Assembly (NCBI GenBank): GCA_950295325.1
Contig: OX485809.1
Location: 38,843,081-38,907,080, forward strand
Length of the DNA stretch: 64,000 nucleotides
Direction of reading: 5' to 3'
DNA from: Polytrichum commune
Taxonomy: Eukaryota > Streptophyta > Polytrichopsida > Polytrichales > Polytrichaceae
The translations under genes were made by a program, and so were the position numbers. The notes under the pieces are model-generated. The model ran no database searches. It was not told where the DNA came from and saw nothing but the letters and a program-made list of their open reading frames with translations. Within the stretch, counting starts at the first letter, position 1; each line of letters begins with the position of its first letter. Positions 36,748-47,267 of this stretch are shown here, in pieces.

Positions 36748-36887
36748 CCAAGTCCTAAGTCCCAAGTCACTTTAGGTCAATCCGTGCAATCTTAGCTATT
36801 GAGAGCATGGAACTTGGGACTGACCACTTCACATAGGGTCCCAAGTCCTAAGTCCCAAGTCACTTTAGGTCAATCCGTGCAATCTTA
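36748..36887 (+). repeat. 93-bp tandem repeat carrying an empty insertion site
   Basis: AAGTCCTAAGTCCCAAGTCA begins copies at about 36750 and 36843 (period 93). The first copy reads GCAATCTTAGCTATTGAGAG without interruption. The second stops after GCAATCTTA at the left end of the Harbinger element and resumes at 45681 as TTAGTTATTGAGAGCATGGA. Confidence 0.85.
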
Positions 36888-36899
36888 GGAGGGGGCCGC

Positions 36900-39030
36900 A
36901 CCCGGTGTGCCCAGCCCGGATATGGTGCTAGGCCCGGCGGAGAACATCTAACTGTGACCGCACACAGTGGTCCCGGAACGGAGCGGGGATGTGGTTGTCA
37001 GAGGCTGTCACTCCATGGTTCCTACCGGAATCGGTCTCCAGGCTGTCAATACCACCACCTTCTTGCCGGAGAGAAAAACGAATGTTAGGGACGAGACCTT
37101 GGATGCCGTGGATGAGATTGCGCAAACATGGATGAATAACGTCCATGTACGACCACCCCCCCCCTGTCCAAGCGTGTCGTGCGTCGACCGTGTGGTCGCG
37201 GGAGCGCGTCATCCGTGCGGTTCCGGGAGCGCGTCGTCGCAAACTGGGAGCAGGGTCCCGCGCTGGAGCAATCGCTCTCTGCTCTGCTGCCGCTGATCGG
37301 CCTGCGCGACACCCGACTGTGTTCGCCGTTGCGCGGAGGAAACGAGTGTCGAACTACTGCGAAGCAAGGCAGACAATGTACGGGATGTGTGCCGCAGCGG
37401 GGTGTGCAAAGCGTAAGCAGTACAGAGGGCGAGGCTGTTGTCGCAGCAATGCCGCCTCCTGCTGTTCCGCGCTCCTTATGCAGGTGAGAGTGAGCCGCTG
37501 GAGTCCCCGAGTACCTGCACCCACATACTGTCCCTGCTCAACTGTGGGGGCCAGATTTCCGTGTCGAAGAAGAACATTGCTGGACGGCACCGTCCTCACG
37601 CGCCGCGGGCCACGTTCGACACCTCTGCTGCCGGCGGGCAAGGGGGAGCTGCCGCTGCTGCCACTAGGGTTGACATCGGTGTGCCGTCGCGACCTCGCGC
37701 ACGTCCTCCGCATTCCACTTTCACTCTTCTTCAGGTTTGGCCTCCTCCAAGTCCATCACTCTGTATTGCGGTTGAGTGCGGAGTGCCTCCCCGATGGGCA
37801 CCCTCCCCTCCGTGTGTACTGTTCGCGATTGGTCTGCACTTTTCGGTGGCATTCCCACGTCGATGATTTTTGCAATTTCGAGCAGAGTAGTCTGTTTTTC
37901 CCTGTATGCACAGCTGTTCCTGTTGTGTTTGTTTATTCTCCCGCGTTGCATTCACGTGCTCCGCGCCGTGCATCTCCCCGCGCCATCTATTTCTGCACTC
38001 CCTCCTCCTTGTTGCAGTTCTTGTGTCTGTGTTTGTATACCGGCTGCCCTCCTTGCTGTGGCCGCACCTGAGTATTCGCTGCGGGATGTGTTATGGTGAT
38101 TACGTGCGCACCCCTTCTGAGACTCCGTTTATTGACGAAGCCCTTGCGTCACGTGCGGATCTGCAACCTGCCCTGTGCAGGTTCACTTGGAGTTGTTGCT
38201 TGCGAGCTGGAGGCAGTTTGGGGAGCGGCGAATGGCGGGGCGAGCAGGTAGCGCCGATATGGACCAAAAGTGTGGATCGTGTGCATTTGTAGGACAATGC
38301 ATATTAGGGGGGTTGTGCACAGAGCCACAACATGTAGGATATATTCAAAGAAATTTTTTTTGGTCTCTGATGTGCCCCTGCTTCCACCAAATCTGATTTA
38401 TTTGGGAGGGGGGCCCTCGAAGTTAACGTGCCACTGGGATAGCCCACAATTCTGTAATAAATCCCACATTTTCTTGCTATCTCCTCTGCACTGCCGTGCC
38501 GGACTCCATTGTTGCCTCGTCTCGGTTCATTAGTCTATTGGATTGCCTTCGTGTGTACTGTGCAATCTGCCATGTTTTTTTCAGTGTTCCTCCTTTGTCG
38601 ATAGCCATGCTAGCATCTTCTTCTGCCATCATTTTTTGATAGGCTCTCTCCGCTTCACGCAGCCATGCCCAGTTCCGCTGGAGTGCAGAAATTTCCAACA
38701 CCCCTGGGGTCTTCTGCGGGTGCCCTAAGTGCTTCCATTTTCCGGCAGAAATTTGGCTTTTTCTTTATGTGTTATTTCTCTGTCTCCTGAAAACACACTG
38801 GACTGCCAATCTCCTTTCCTTGCTGAGAACATATGGAATGGCCTGGGACTCGCACATGTGCGGCCATGTGCTGTGGCCTTCTGCATGCACATTGCAGTGT
38901 GCATTTCTTCGTATGTGTTGTTGTGTTGGTGAGTCATGCCCTTTGCAACCAGTTGTGACGTGCAAGTTCTGGCTCTAGAACATGCGCAAAGTTTGATTTT
39001 GTGTTTGGCGTGTGCGAGCACTGCATTCTT
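36900..39030. other. Left GC-rich shoulder of the Harbinger element
   Basis: About 2.1 kb of GC-rich DNA, unlike the AT-rich flank. Long open frames occur in several frames on both strands (for example 37145-38071 +), as expected from low stop frequency. No domain, transmembrane pattern or conserved motif was recognised. It may hold promoter, untranslated exons or subterminal transposase-binding sites. Confidence 0.4.
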
Positions 39031-39809
39031 ATCAAAAGAATGGATGACATTGTGCATTTGGGGGAGGATTCAGAATGCCCTTCCACCCAAGTACCCTCAG
39101 AGGTGGACCGCGAATTGCCGTCAGGCTTATTGCACGACCCAGCACCCACACCATTTGCAGCTGCATTTTCACGTGCAGTTCATCGTGGCCGTGGCAGATC
39201 AGGCAGCGGACGTTCCTCGTCGGTATCATCGCAGTCTCAATCAGCACTACCCCACAAGGTCCGAGGGCCTAACTGGACGGAGGCAGAAATCCTCGTGCTA
39301 ATAGGTCAAAAGCGAATTGAATGGGATGGGAGGCATAGTGGCAACCAACCCTCTCTTGCAAAATTTGTGTATGGCACCACGGCGTGGAAGCTAGTGTTGG
39401 CCAGGTGCATGGGTGTGATGGGTTTCCGTGAGCGGGATATTGACCAGATCACAAACAAGTGGGATGGGTTGATTAAGGATTACAAGAAGCTCAAGGACTA
39501 CATAGAAGGCATAGGTTCGGCAAATTGGTGGGGACTCAGTAGGGATGAGAAGAAGGAGTTGTCGAAGACTAGGAAGATGTCGTTGGAATTCAGTGAGACA
39601 ATGTACATGGAGATGGAGGGGTTTGTTGGCAGGCGACAAATCTTTGGTAGGACGGCGGAGTGTGTGGACTCCGATAGGGTTGCTCCACCGGTGGCCAGGC
39701 AAAGCCGCCGCTCCTCGGCACCGCTCCGGGATCCACCTTCTACGGGAGATGTTAGCCCCATTGCTAGCCCCACTGCAGCGTCCGGGTCGCCAACTTCGGG
39801 CACGCCCGG

Positions 39810-40612
39810 TATTACGAACCTCTCACCGGTTGGCAATTTGTGTCTTGACCACAAAATCTCAAAGTAAAGAATTGAAACCAACACCAATTTTATTTCTTCC
39901 TCTAAGTACAAACTGCAACCAAATAAAGTTTGGTCAACGAAGCTCTACCACCCGACCATAGGAGAGAGACAAAAAAGATCCTCTCTCCTCCCCCGAGCTT
40001 CCTTTTATGCCGAAGCACTACTTTTACTTTCTATATTTACATATAGTAAAAGTATTCTATTCATAGCTCTATCTCATAGTTCTACTATGAATCTTCTATC
40101 TATGGTTCTTCTAGAACCTTCTTTCATCTCTTATCTCAATTCCATTCTTCCAATTGGAATTGTCTAATTCCAATTGGATTCATCCATTCTTCTTTCTAGT
40201 TGGAACTGTCTAATTCCAACTAAATACATTCATCCTTCATTCTAGTTGGAACTGTCTAATTCCAACTTGGTTCATCCAACCTTTCTCTTAGTTGGAATTG
40301 TCTAATTCCAACTAGTCAATCTTCTAGTTGGAACTGTCTAATTCCAACTAGCTTTATCCATGGAGTGGTCTAACTCCTGTGCACCTCATCGAGAGTTGTC
40401 TAACTCATGTGCACTTGTTCTCACTTGGAATGGTCTAGTTCCAATGCACTAAATGCGGAGCTGTCTAACTCCAGTGCACATGTTGTCAATCTGGAGTTGT
40501 CTTACTCCTTTCCATTCATCCTCAACCGAGAGTTGTCTAGCTCTCATCTTTTTCTGCTTACACACTGGCACATGTAGTTAGAATATTCCTTAATAATTCT
40601 AGTTACATTACA
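39810..40612. mobile_element. 803-bp solo LTR
   Basis: The insertion is bounded by 5-bp direct repeats CCCGG (39805-39809 and 40613-40617). Read on the minus strand it begins TGTAATGTAAC and ends CGTAATA, close to the TG...CA form of an LTR. It has no coding content and contains the hairpin array at 40150-40546. A solo LTR left by recombination fits best; a non-autonomous DNA element is less likely given the 5-bp duplication. Confidence 0.75.
40150..40546 (+). repeat. Array of about eleven small hairpins with a shared loop
   Basis: Stem-loops occur at about 40151, 40197, 40243, 40290, 40325, 40362, 40393, 40424, 40457, 40493 and 40528. Each has the form stem, (T/G)GTCT, complementary stem, for example GTTGGAACTGTCTAATTCCAAC or GGAGCTGTCTAACTCC. 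The loop is nearly constant while the stems change between AATTGG, GTTGGAA, GGAGT and GAGAG types and stay complementary. Confidence 0.8.
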
Positions 40613-40947
40613 CCCGGCCACAACACACCTGGGTCAACTGGGCGGAAGAGGAAATCCATAGGATCAGAAAACCTTGTTGACTTCGTGAAGGACTTCAACC
40701 ACGAGTACCTTGCATGTGTTGAGGCGCAGGACATAGACAAACGGACTTGGAGAACGGATATGCTAGCATTTGACACGGCTAGGGAAGCGCGAATCACAGA
40801 GAAAGAAACACAATCCGCAAGTATGGAACAAAAATTCTACGAGTTAGAAGTGGAGAGGACGAAGAATATGGGCAACATGACTGGTGCATTGCTTATGTTG
40901 GCATCGTCCATGGACGCCTTGACAAGGTGGGTTCTCTAATGCTACCA

Positions 40948-43258
40948 CTATTGAGTTTCACTATGTCTTCTTGAAGTTCGCCTTGCAGGTTGGTTAGCAA
41001 TGTGGTTGGCATTCTGAACGCGGATTAGGTAGTCAAGTAGGTCTTCCCTTGCCATTTGACCCTCAAGCAATGTTTGCTCCTCGCTAACCAAACCCATTGG
41101 TCTTGGAGGTTGGAATGCCTCTTCCTCGCCACCGTGTCGCAAGTCATTAACATCCATAGGTGGTAGGTTGCAGTCGATCAAAATTTGGTCAAGCGTTCTA
41201 TCCTTGCTCGCAAGCAGGATATTGTGTAGAATGCAGCAACAATGAACCACAGTGGGCAGGAAATCTAGTTTTAGGGAGGACTTTGTACCAATCTCCCTAA
41301 ACCTGGATTTCAAAATGCCGAAGCCTCTCTCTACACTCATCCTCGTGGATGAGTGTTTGCGGTTGAACCACATCTCCTCCCGTGTGAGAGGGATGCCCAT
41401 GGGTCCCATTTTGAATGGTGTTATGCACCAACTCAAAAGTGGGTACCCGCGGTCCGCCACAATGTAGGGAGGGAAGGGTAGACACGTAGGCCAAGTTAGC
41501 GAGTCATCGTGGAAGCCACCCATTGTGCCCTCCCCCACCTTCCGGTACAACTCCGTGCTCTTGAAGTGGGCAGAATCATGCAAGGACCCTGGCGGTCCGG
41601 TGTTGATGCTTGTGAAGTAACACCTGGAGTCCACAACGCCCTGTAGGAGAATAGAGAATGACTTGTTGCAGTTGCGGTGATCGGCCGCTACAATTGTGTT
41701 TGAGGGACTCGCAATGTAGATGTGAGATCCATCAATGGCGCCTATGCAATTAGGCAGCCATTGCTTTGATTGGAAGCCAGCTGCAATACGGGATAGCCGG
41801 CGGCCTACCGGCCACGCTACGAGGTGCCCAAAATTGTCACATATAGCTGAACAGACTAGCCTCAATATCTCACCCACGGTGGATTTCCCTAGTGCAGCCT
41901 TGTCCGCTACCAGAGGTATGGCAACTCCATGCATCAGTTTGAACAAAGTTACCACAACCTTCTTCTCAACTCCTATGGGTTGCCGCCAATGTGTGTGCTG
42001 GCCCTGTATAAATGGACGGAGATCGTGCACGAACCGGTCAAAAGTTCTCCGCGACATGCGCAATATGTCGTAGAACATATCGGGAGTATAGATGTTAAAC
42101 AGGTACTCCTCAAACCAACAGGTTGATCGTGGCTTCACATACCACCGTGCATTCTCTACGCCTATGTGCCAAGCAAGTAGGTCAATTACTTGCTTTCCGT
42201 GTGGATGCTCCAACTCATCCTCTTCTAGCCCATACCGGGCTAGTCTCACATGTGGTGCAAGGGTAGTATCCTCACCATCTCTCCTTAATGATTGTTTCTT
42301 GCGTGCTGAGTGCGAGTGACTAGCCTCGCTTGACGCCAAGAACATGGTGAGCATAACCACACAAATGTCAATGCACGTCAACACCATGTGAATAGTTGAG
42401 GTCACATCAATTGTGGTTCTTGAATGTGCGGTGGATGCATGATGCAGGGGGATGTTGGCTGCTTCTTCGCACGTCCAGGCGGGCGAGGCTGGGACTTCGC
42501 GCTCTCGAGGAACTAGAGGTGGAAGGCATGGAAATGGAGGTTCAAGTTCCGATTCGGGTTGAAGTGTATCGTTTTCGGTTGGTGTTGGCACCTTGTGACA
42601 GAAAGACACGGATTAAGAGTAGGTCAGCTTGTTGTGCCCAATAGAAGTTGATAATACAATGCATGAAGACTTGATACATGCCACAACATTGGGGATGCAA
42701 TTCATAATGCCTTCAAATGAATTTTAAATACCCAATGCATCTTTGTTTTATGTTGAAATGTTGGCATGAATGTGGACATCAGTGGCATTTGAGCTTTGGT
42801 ACCGAGGGTGTTGTGTCGTATTGAATGGCAATGAGGTCATGCATGGCGAAGGTTGGAAGGTTCTGCGATGAAGGTGGATAGTGTAGTTGAGGTTGAGGTG
42901 TTCGGGAGCAAGCATACCTGTGAATGTAGTTCTTGAATTGCCAAAGCGGCAGACTGGAGCCTCTCTCTAAGGGCATTGAAGGGATTTGGACGCTCGGATT
43001 GGGGCACAATCCCCTGGGGGCCATCGCGGTCATTGCCACCACTACGAACCATGAACAAAAGAGAGCGTCCCAACTCATGAGATTCCAACTCAATTTCGGA
43101 GTCAAAACGAAGCATGAGTGCACGTAGATCGGTGCAATCCTCTTGCAACTCGTACTTGCAGTACATTTCCACAAGTGGAAGTAGTTGTGTGCATGTGTCG
43201 CGGATGGCATGGTGGGAAGGACTTGATAAAACACTATGACGTTGCCACACAAGGCGCC
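40948..43258 (-). CDS. PIF/Harbinger DDE transposase (HARBI1-like), at least two exons
   Basis: Exon 43258-42918 (LVWQRHSVLSSPSHHAIRD to ELHSQ, donor GTATGC) joins in phase to exon 42591-40948 (VPTPTENDTLQP onward, acceptor CACAAG). A CAG acceptor before 43258 implies a further upstream exon that was not identified. The C-terminal half is the HARBI1 DDE nuclease: CIGAIDGSHIYI (first Asp), PPYIVADRGYPLLSW (second Asp) and STRMSVERGFGILKSRFRE (Glu). The preceding helical region includes MSRRTFDRFVHDLRPFI and the HTH-like KAALGKSTVGEILRLVC. All three catalytic acids are present and no stop interrupts the 548-codon main exon, so the protein may still be functional. The stop is TGA or an equivalent at 40948. 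Confidence 0.88.
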
Positions 43259-45660
43259 CTGCGTGTGAAACAGTAGTAGGGCACCCCGGTCAATTGAACA
43301 AAGCCTTGCAAAACAATAGCAAACATGGGCGGGAGATCCAAACTAGGAGGCATAGAAACTTGAAGGAGCCCAAGACATGGACGAACCTAGTTTGGATTGC
43401 TGGAATTCAAGCTCATGTTGGAGTGAATGGGAATAGTATGCGTAGCAAAACAATTTGTACCCTTCCCAGTAATCCTCCGCCCTACAAACATACATCCGGA
43501 GGTCAATGTGGCAGAGATGCATGTGTGCTAAAACCATAGCGATGATACAATGTGTCTGTATCAAGTACATAATACTTGCGGAGTATGAAATAGCGAGGTT
43601 GTTCAATCTCTGGCAGAAAGGTTTGAAACTGTGCAGAAAGACCAAGGCACAACTGATTGCACAAACGCAGCACACATTATCGAACAGCAAGCCACACCAC
43701 AGCCGACAGGTTTGGAATGGGAAGCGAATGTTTGCGGTACTGAAGACCAAAGAGGACCCACTCTCATGTGTGTGCAGGAAAAAAAGGCTGCGATTATGTG
43801 CGACTGGGAATGCACAGGGTAAACTCTTGCATGCCCAGGAAATCAACGAATGCCAATTGCCTGCACTGAGAAACAACCGCCTGCCGATCCCGTGCGCGGT
43901 GCAGGCACGAAGAAGACCCATTAATTTCCAGCTCCTTACATTCCCGCCCTGTGTGCTCGTCTGCAGTGGACGGAAGAACCCAAACATAGGGGGCCGTGCG
44001 AAAAACCCACCATTGCGAACTGCTCGGTCTCGCGGAACAGGACCCAAGCACAAGGAATATTTGGCAATTGCCACCACAAGCACAAAGGCAAGACATGAAC
44101 AGAATGCGGCAGAAGTTCGGAGCACTCACAACCATAGTTGGCCTATACACCCCCAATGTGCGCATCTGTGTAATCAATCAGGTTTACAAGATGCTTTACA
44201 ACCAGGGAAGGAATGGGCGTTCTCAATCGGTCTACAGGTTTTGGTGGATTCGGTGGCAAGCGGATTGGGGCACGGCAGCAACAGGCCGACACAGGAAATT
44301 CGGCGGACTATGCCGCGGCCGCATGAAAACGCTGCATGAACCGCACAGAAGAACATAGTGTACACTGCAAATCAACCGCAGACGGCGATATGCGGATGCC
44401 GCATGGGCGTGTGTGTGAGGATTCTACAACACCGCAGGTGCGGGAGGCAAACAGACATGCGGAACGAGCCTTGCAGGTTTGGTTTCCGCCACGGAATTCA
44501 CTCACAATCACGGCGTCAGACGCATTGCACAAAGAACGATAAAAAAATTCTCGACATACAACCGAGCAGGGCATAGCGCAAAGGCCACAGTCGCAGGCAC
44601 ACAAATGTAACTAGACCAGAGTCGGTCGATATGCCTCCACTGTGACGGCAGAACAGGCACCACAACGGTGCAGCACATTCACAGTAGGCATAGCACTGCC
44701 CTGCTTGAGGAGCAAAAGGGGCAGGTGGAAGCAGCATAGCACAGACATTCAGTGGGGCACAACACGATGCACACAAGGAGCGCGAATGGAAAAGAGGCCA
44801 GGCATTGAGAATCCAGGGAATTGGTGATAACTTTTAATTGCAAAAAATACATGCAGAGCCCGACATTGGCGGGCTCGGAGAAGGCAAGGAACTCTAAAGC
44901 ATGAGCCCTACAAAAAAACATTGAGTGGACAGTCGGTGCTGAGACGCCAAGCCACCACCGCCTGCTAGTAGGCAGCACTCCCCTCCGCAACCAATTCGGT
45001 GCTCCACCGGGAGATTGAGCCCTAAACCTCTGCGGAACGTCTCCGAGTGCGGCAAGAGGCACCTGGCGCACACTCTTCATAATGCCGCTGACAATATCGG
45101 GCGGGATTTGCTGCTGCCGCCACCGACGCGCTGGCTCACCGAAGGCTGCAGGTTGATGCTGGATGCTGCCAGCATCCGCGGCACACTGCTACGAGCCACC
45201 GCCATGGACCCTCAAACCACAGAATTCCCCACACGCAACAAGGAGAATGTGGCCCTCCGGATACCAAAATTCCCCCACCCAAAACCCCGAAATGTGCAGG
45301 TGCAGATGGGTGGAACAGAAAAAGTCACGAATTGCTCACCCGAAATGGAGGCAGCGGAGGTCGCTGTCGATTGCGGTGGTGGTCGCGGTCGCTCCCTCCA
45401 TTGCAGCATGCACGAATCGCCGAGCGTGCGAGAACAACAACCCACCTGCGCATAGGAGCCGCGGGGCCGTGGGGGGAGAGAAGCGGTCGACGTGTGCGGG
45501 GCGACAGAGCAGGATGGATGAATTTCGGGGCCCTCCGGCCCCTAAGCTACCCACCCGGTGCGGTCGCCCATCTTGGACCCGGGTCGTGCACCGGGTAGGC
45601 TCTCTACCCGGGCTGGAGCTTCCCGCCAGCTGTGTTCCGGACACACTTCCGGGCCAGCTC
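43259..45660. other. Right GC-rich shoulder of the Harbinger element
   Basis: About 2.4 kb between the transposase 5' end and the right terminus. Overlapping long frames on both strands (43343-44125 -, 43506-44339 +, 45163-45684 +) have no recognisable domain. It probably holds the transposase promoter, 5' exon and subterminal sequences. Confidence 0.4.
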
Positions 45661-45712
45661 CACCACATGCGGCCAGGCCCTTAGTTATTGAGAGCATGGA
45701 AGTTGGGACTTA

Positions 45713-45976
45713 CCACTTCACACAGGGTCCCAAGTCCTGAGTCCCAAGTATGACATGGATACCTACATGGCAACACTTTTGGAAGGTGAGGCTCGACCCA
45801 ACTCTCAACACAAGTCCCATGAATTTCTTGCCATTAAATAATCAAGATCCGACTTTAATGATAATTAACCACATTTCAACGGTTTCTTGAGGTTGAAAAG
45901 TTGGGACTTTGCCTCCTTGTTGGGACTTGCTAACATGAGTGAGACTTGGGAGTTGGGACCCCATGTGAAGCGGCCC
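45713..45976. mobile_element. Possible Tourist-like MITE
   Basis: CCACTTCACACAGGGTCCCA at 45713 and the inverted right end CGCTTCACATGGGGTCCCA (ending 45976) pair imperfectly, and TTA lies on both outer sides (45710-45712 and 45977-45979). The left end lacks the GGG seen on the right, so the boundary is uncertain. The motif GGCC-CTTCACA links it to the MITE at 54117-54710. Confidence 0.5.
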
Positions 45977-46499
45977 TTACTCAAGCTTTCACAACACCAA
46001 ATTCAGTAACAAGACTCTTGCTTCAGGGACACTTCTTGTGATCCTGACAGGGCCCTAGCTTATGGAAAGCCGGCCGCATTCAACTCGAGCCCCACGAATC
46101 CCCTTTGATTAGTGTAATAATGAGTTATAAATGCCTTTGACTTAATTCTCAAACATGTGCAGCTGTCACTCATCCGAAGACTCGTGAGTCGTGAGAGAGT
46201 ATGCATTGTCGAGCCTTCGACACTTTGTTTTGCGCCCGGATCGAAGACCCTGGTCGTCATTTGGTCTTTCAAGGTGCAAAGGAAGGAAGGATTGGAGAAA
46301 ACTGCCCAATTTGATTTCTGGCGATTGTAGCTCACGTCCTCCATCTTTTGGTGAATGTTCGTTTACTGCGTGAAGTCACACTCATTTTGTATTGACCGAG
46401 AGGCCATAGTCTGGCTTATGGGCTTCTTTGATTTGTTTTTTGTGTCGCGTTAATTGCGGCGTCGACTCTTGATTGCGTTACAGGATATCAATCAATCAG

Positions 46500-47210
46500 G
46501 TGACCACCCGTCTTAGAGTACAGGAATTTCGAGTTGTTTGGAATCACATTCTTCCTGTGTATTTGAGGTTCGCCTTTCTGGTCATGATTGTGGTGACCAC
46601 GATCTTGGATTACAGAATTCCCGAATTGGGTTATTTTCTTTGAAATTACATTCTTCGTGTGTATGTATTTGAGGTTTACCTTTCTTGATCATGATGATGG
46701 TGACCACGGTCTCAGATTACTTGCAGGAATCCCGAGCTTGGGTTATTTTGTGTGGACTCACATTTTTCCTGTGTACTTGAGGTTCACCTTTCTGGTCGTG
46801 ATGATAGTGTCAACGTTCTTAGATTTCAGGAATCCCAAATTGAGTATTTTGTTTGAAATCACATTCTTTCTGTGTATATGAGATTTACCTTTGTGGTCAT
46901 GATGGTGGTGACCACGTTCTTGGACTACAGGAATCCCGTAATTGGGTTATCTTCTTCCTGTATATGTGACGTTCACCTTTCTGGTCACGATGGTGGTGAC
47001 CGCGGTATTAGATCATAGGAATCTAGAATTGGGTTATCTTATTTGGAATCACGTTCTTCCTGTGTACATGAGGTTTACCTTTATGGTCATGGTGGTGGTG
47101 ACCGCGGTATTAGATTACAGGAATCCCGAATTGGGTTATGTTATTTGGAATCACATTCTTGCTGTGTACATGAGGTTTATTTTTGTGGTCATGATGGTGG
47201 CAGAGCAGGG
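46500..47210 (+). repeat. Seven-unit ~100-bp tandem repeat in front of the LRR gene
   Basis: CAGGAATCCCGAATTGGGTT begins units at about 46521, 46613, 46734, 46827, 46928, 47016 and 47118 with intervals of 88-121 bp. Units share TGTGTA-ATGAGGTT, ACCTTTCTGGTCATGATGGT and GGTGACCACGGT. The last units are the most alike. The array ends about 60 bp before the LRR start codon, so it is in the promoter or 5' UTR. Confidence 0.85.
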
Positions 47211-47267
47211 CAGAGCGACTGGGTTGGTTGTTTGCGAAAGAGTGGAGCAGGGAGAATTGGGATAGCA

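Larger units (their letters stand above)
39040..40939 (+). pseudogene. Harbinger trihelix (Myb/SANT-like) accessory gene split by a solo LTR
   Basis: The coding parts are 39040-39809 and 40618-40939. The ATG at 39040 opens MDDIVHLGEDSECPS. A trihelix domain starts at VRGPNWTEAEILVLIGQKR, continues through DIDQITNKWDGLIKDYKKLK and ends with NWWGLSRDEKKELSKTRKMS. The second part gives the C-terminal coiled region RTWRTDMLAFDTAREARITE and stops at TAA 40937-40939. Without the insertion and one CCCGG duplication the frame is continuous, so the gene was intact when the LTR retroelement landed. In PIF/Harbinger elements such Myb-like proteins assist nuclear import and DNA binding of the transposase. 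It is transcribed convergently with the transposase. Confidence 0.8.
36888..45680. mobile_element. 8.8-kb PIF/Harbinger DNA transposon
   Basis: The left end GGAGGGGGCCGCACCCGG and the inverted right end GGGCCTGGCCGCATGTGG share blocks GGCCGCA, GGTG and GCCCGGA over about 36 bp. TTA duplications flank it (36885-36887 and 45681-45683), as expected for PIF/Harbinger. It encodes a HARBI1-type DDE transposase on the minus strand (40948 to about 43258) and a trihelix partner on the plus strand (39040-40939). About 2 kb on each side is GC-rich sequence without recognisable genes. A solo LTR sits inside the trihelix gene. The empty site is visible in the neighbouring 93-bp repeat. Confidence 0.9.

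Noticed and set aside
37145-38071. 308-codon open frame in the Harbinger left shoulder
   Set aside because: GC-rich sequence with overlapping open frames on both strands, cysteine/arginine-rich random-looking composition and no domain.
40150-40546. CRISPR-like array
   Set aside because: Units are self-complementary hairpins of changing sequence in a plant LTR, not constant repeats with unique spacers.
43343-44339. Long overlapping frames on both strands (260 and 277 codons)
   Set aside because: Antiparallel overlap with no recognisable motif; best explained by base composition.
45163-45684. 173-codon plus-strand frame near the right Harbinger end
   Set aside because: Runs into the terminal inverted repeat and has no domain; other frames there are also open.
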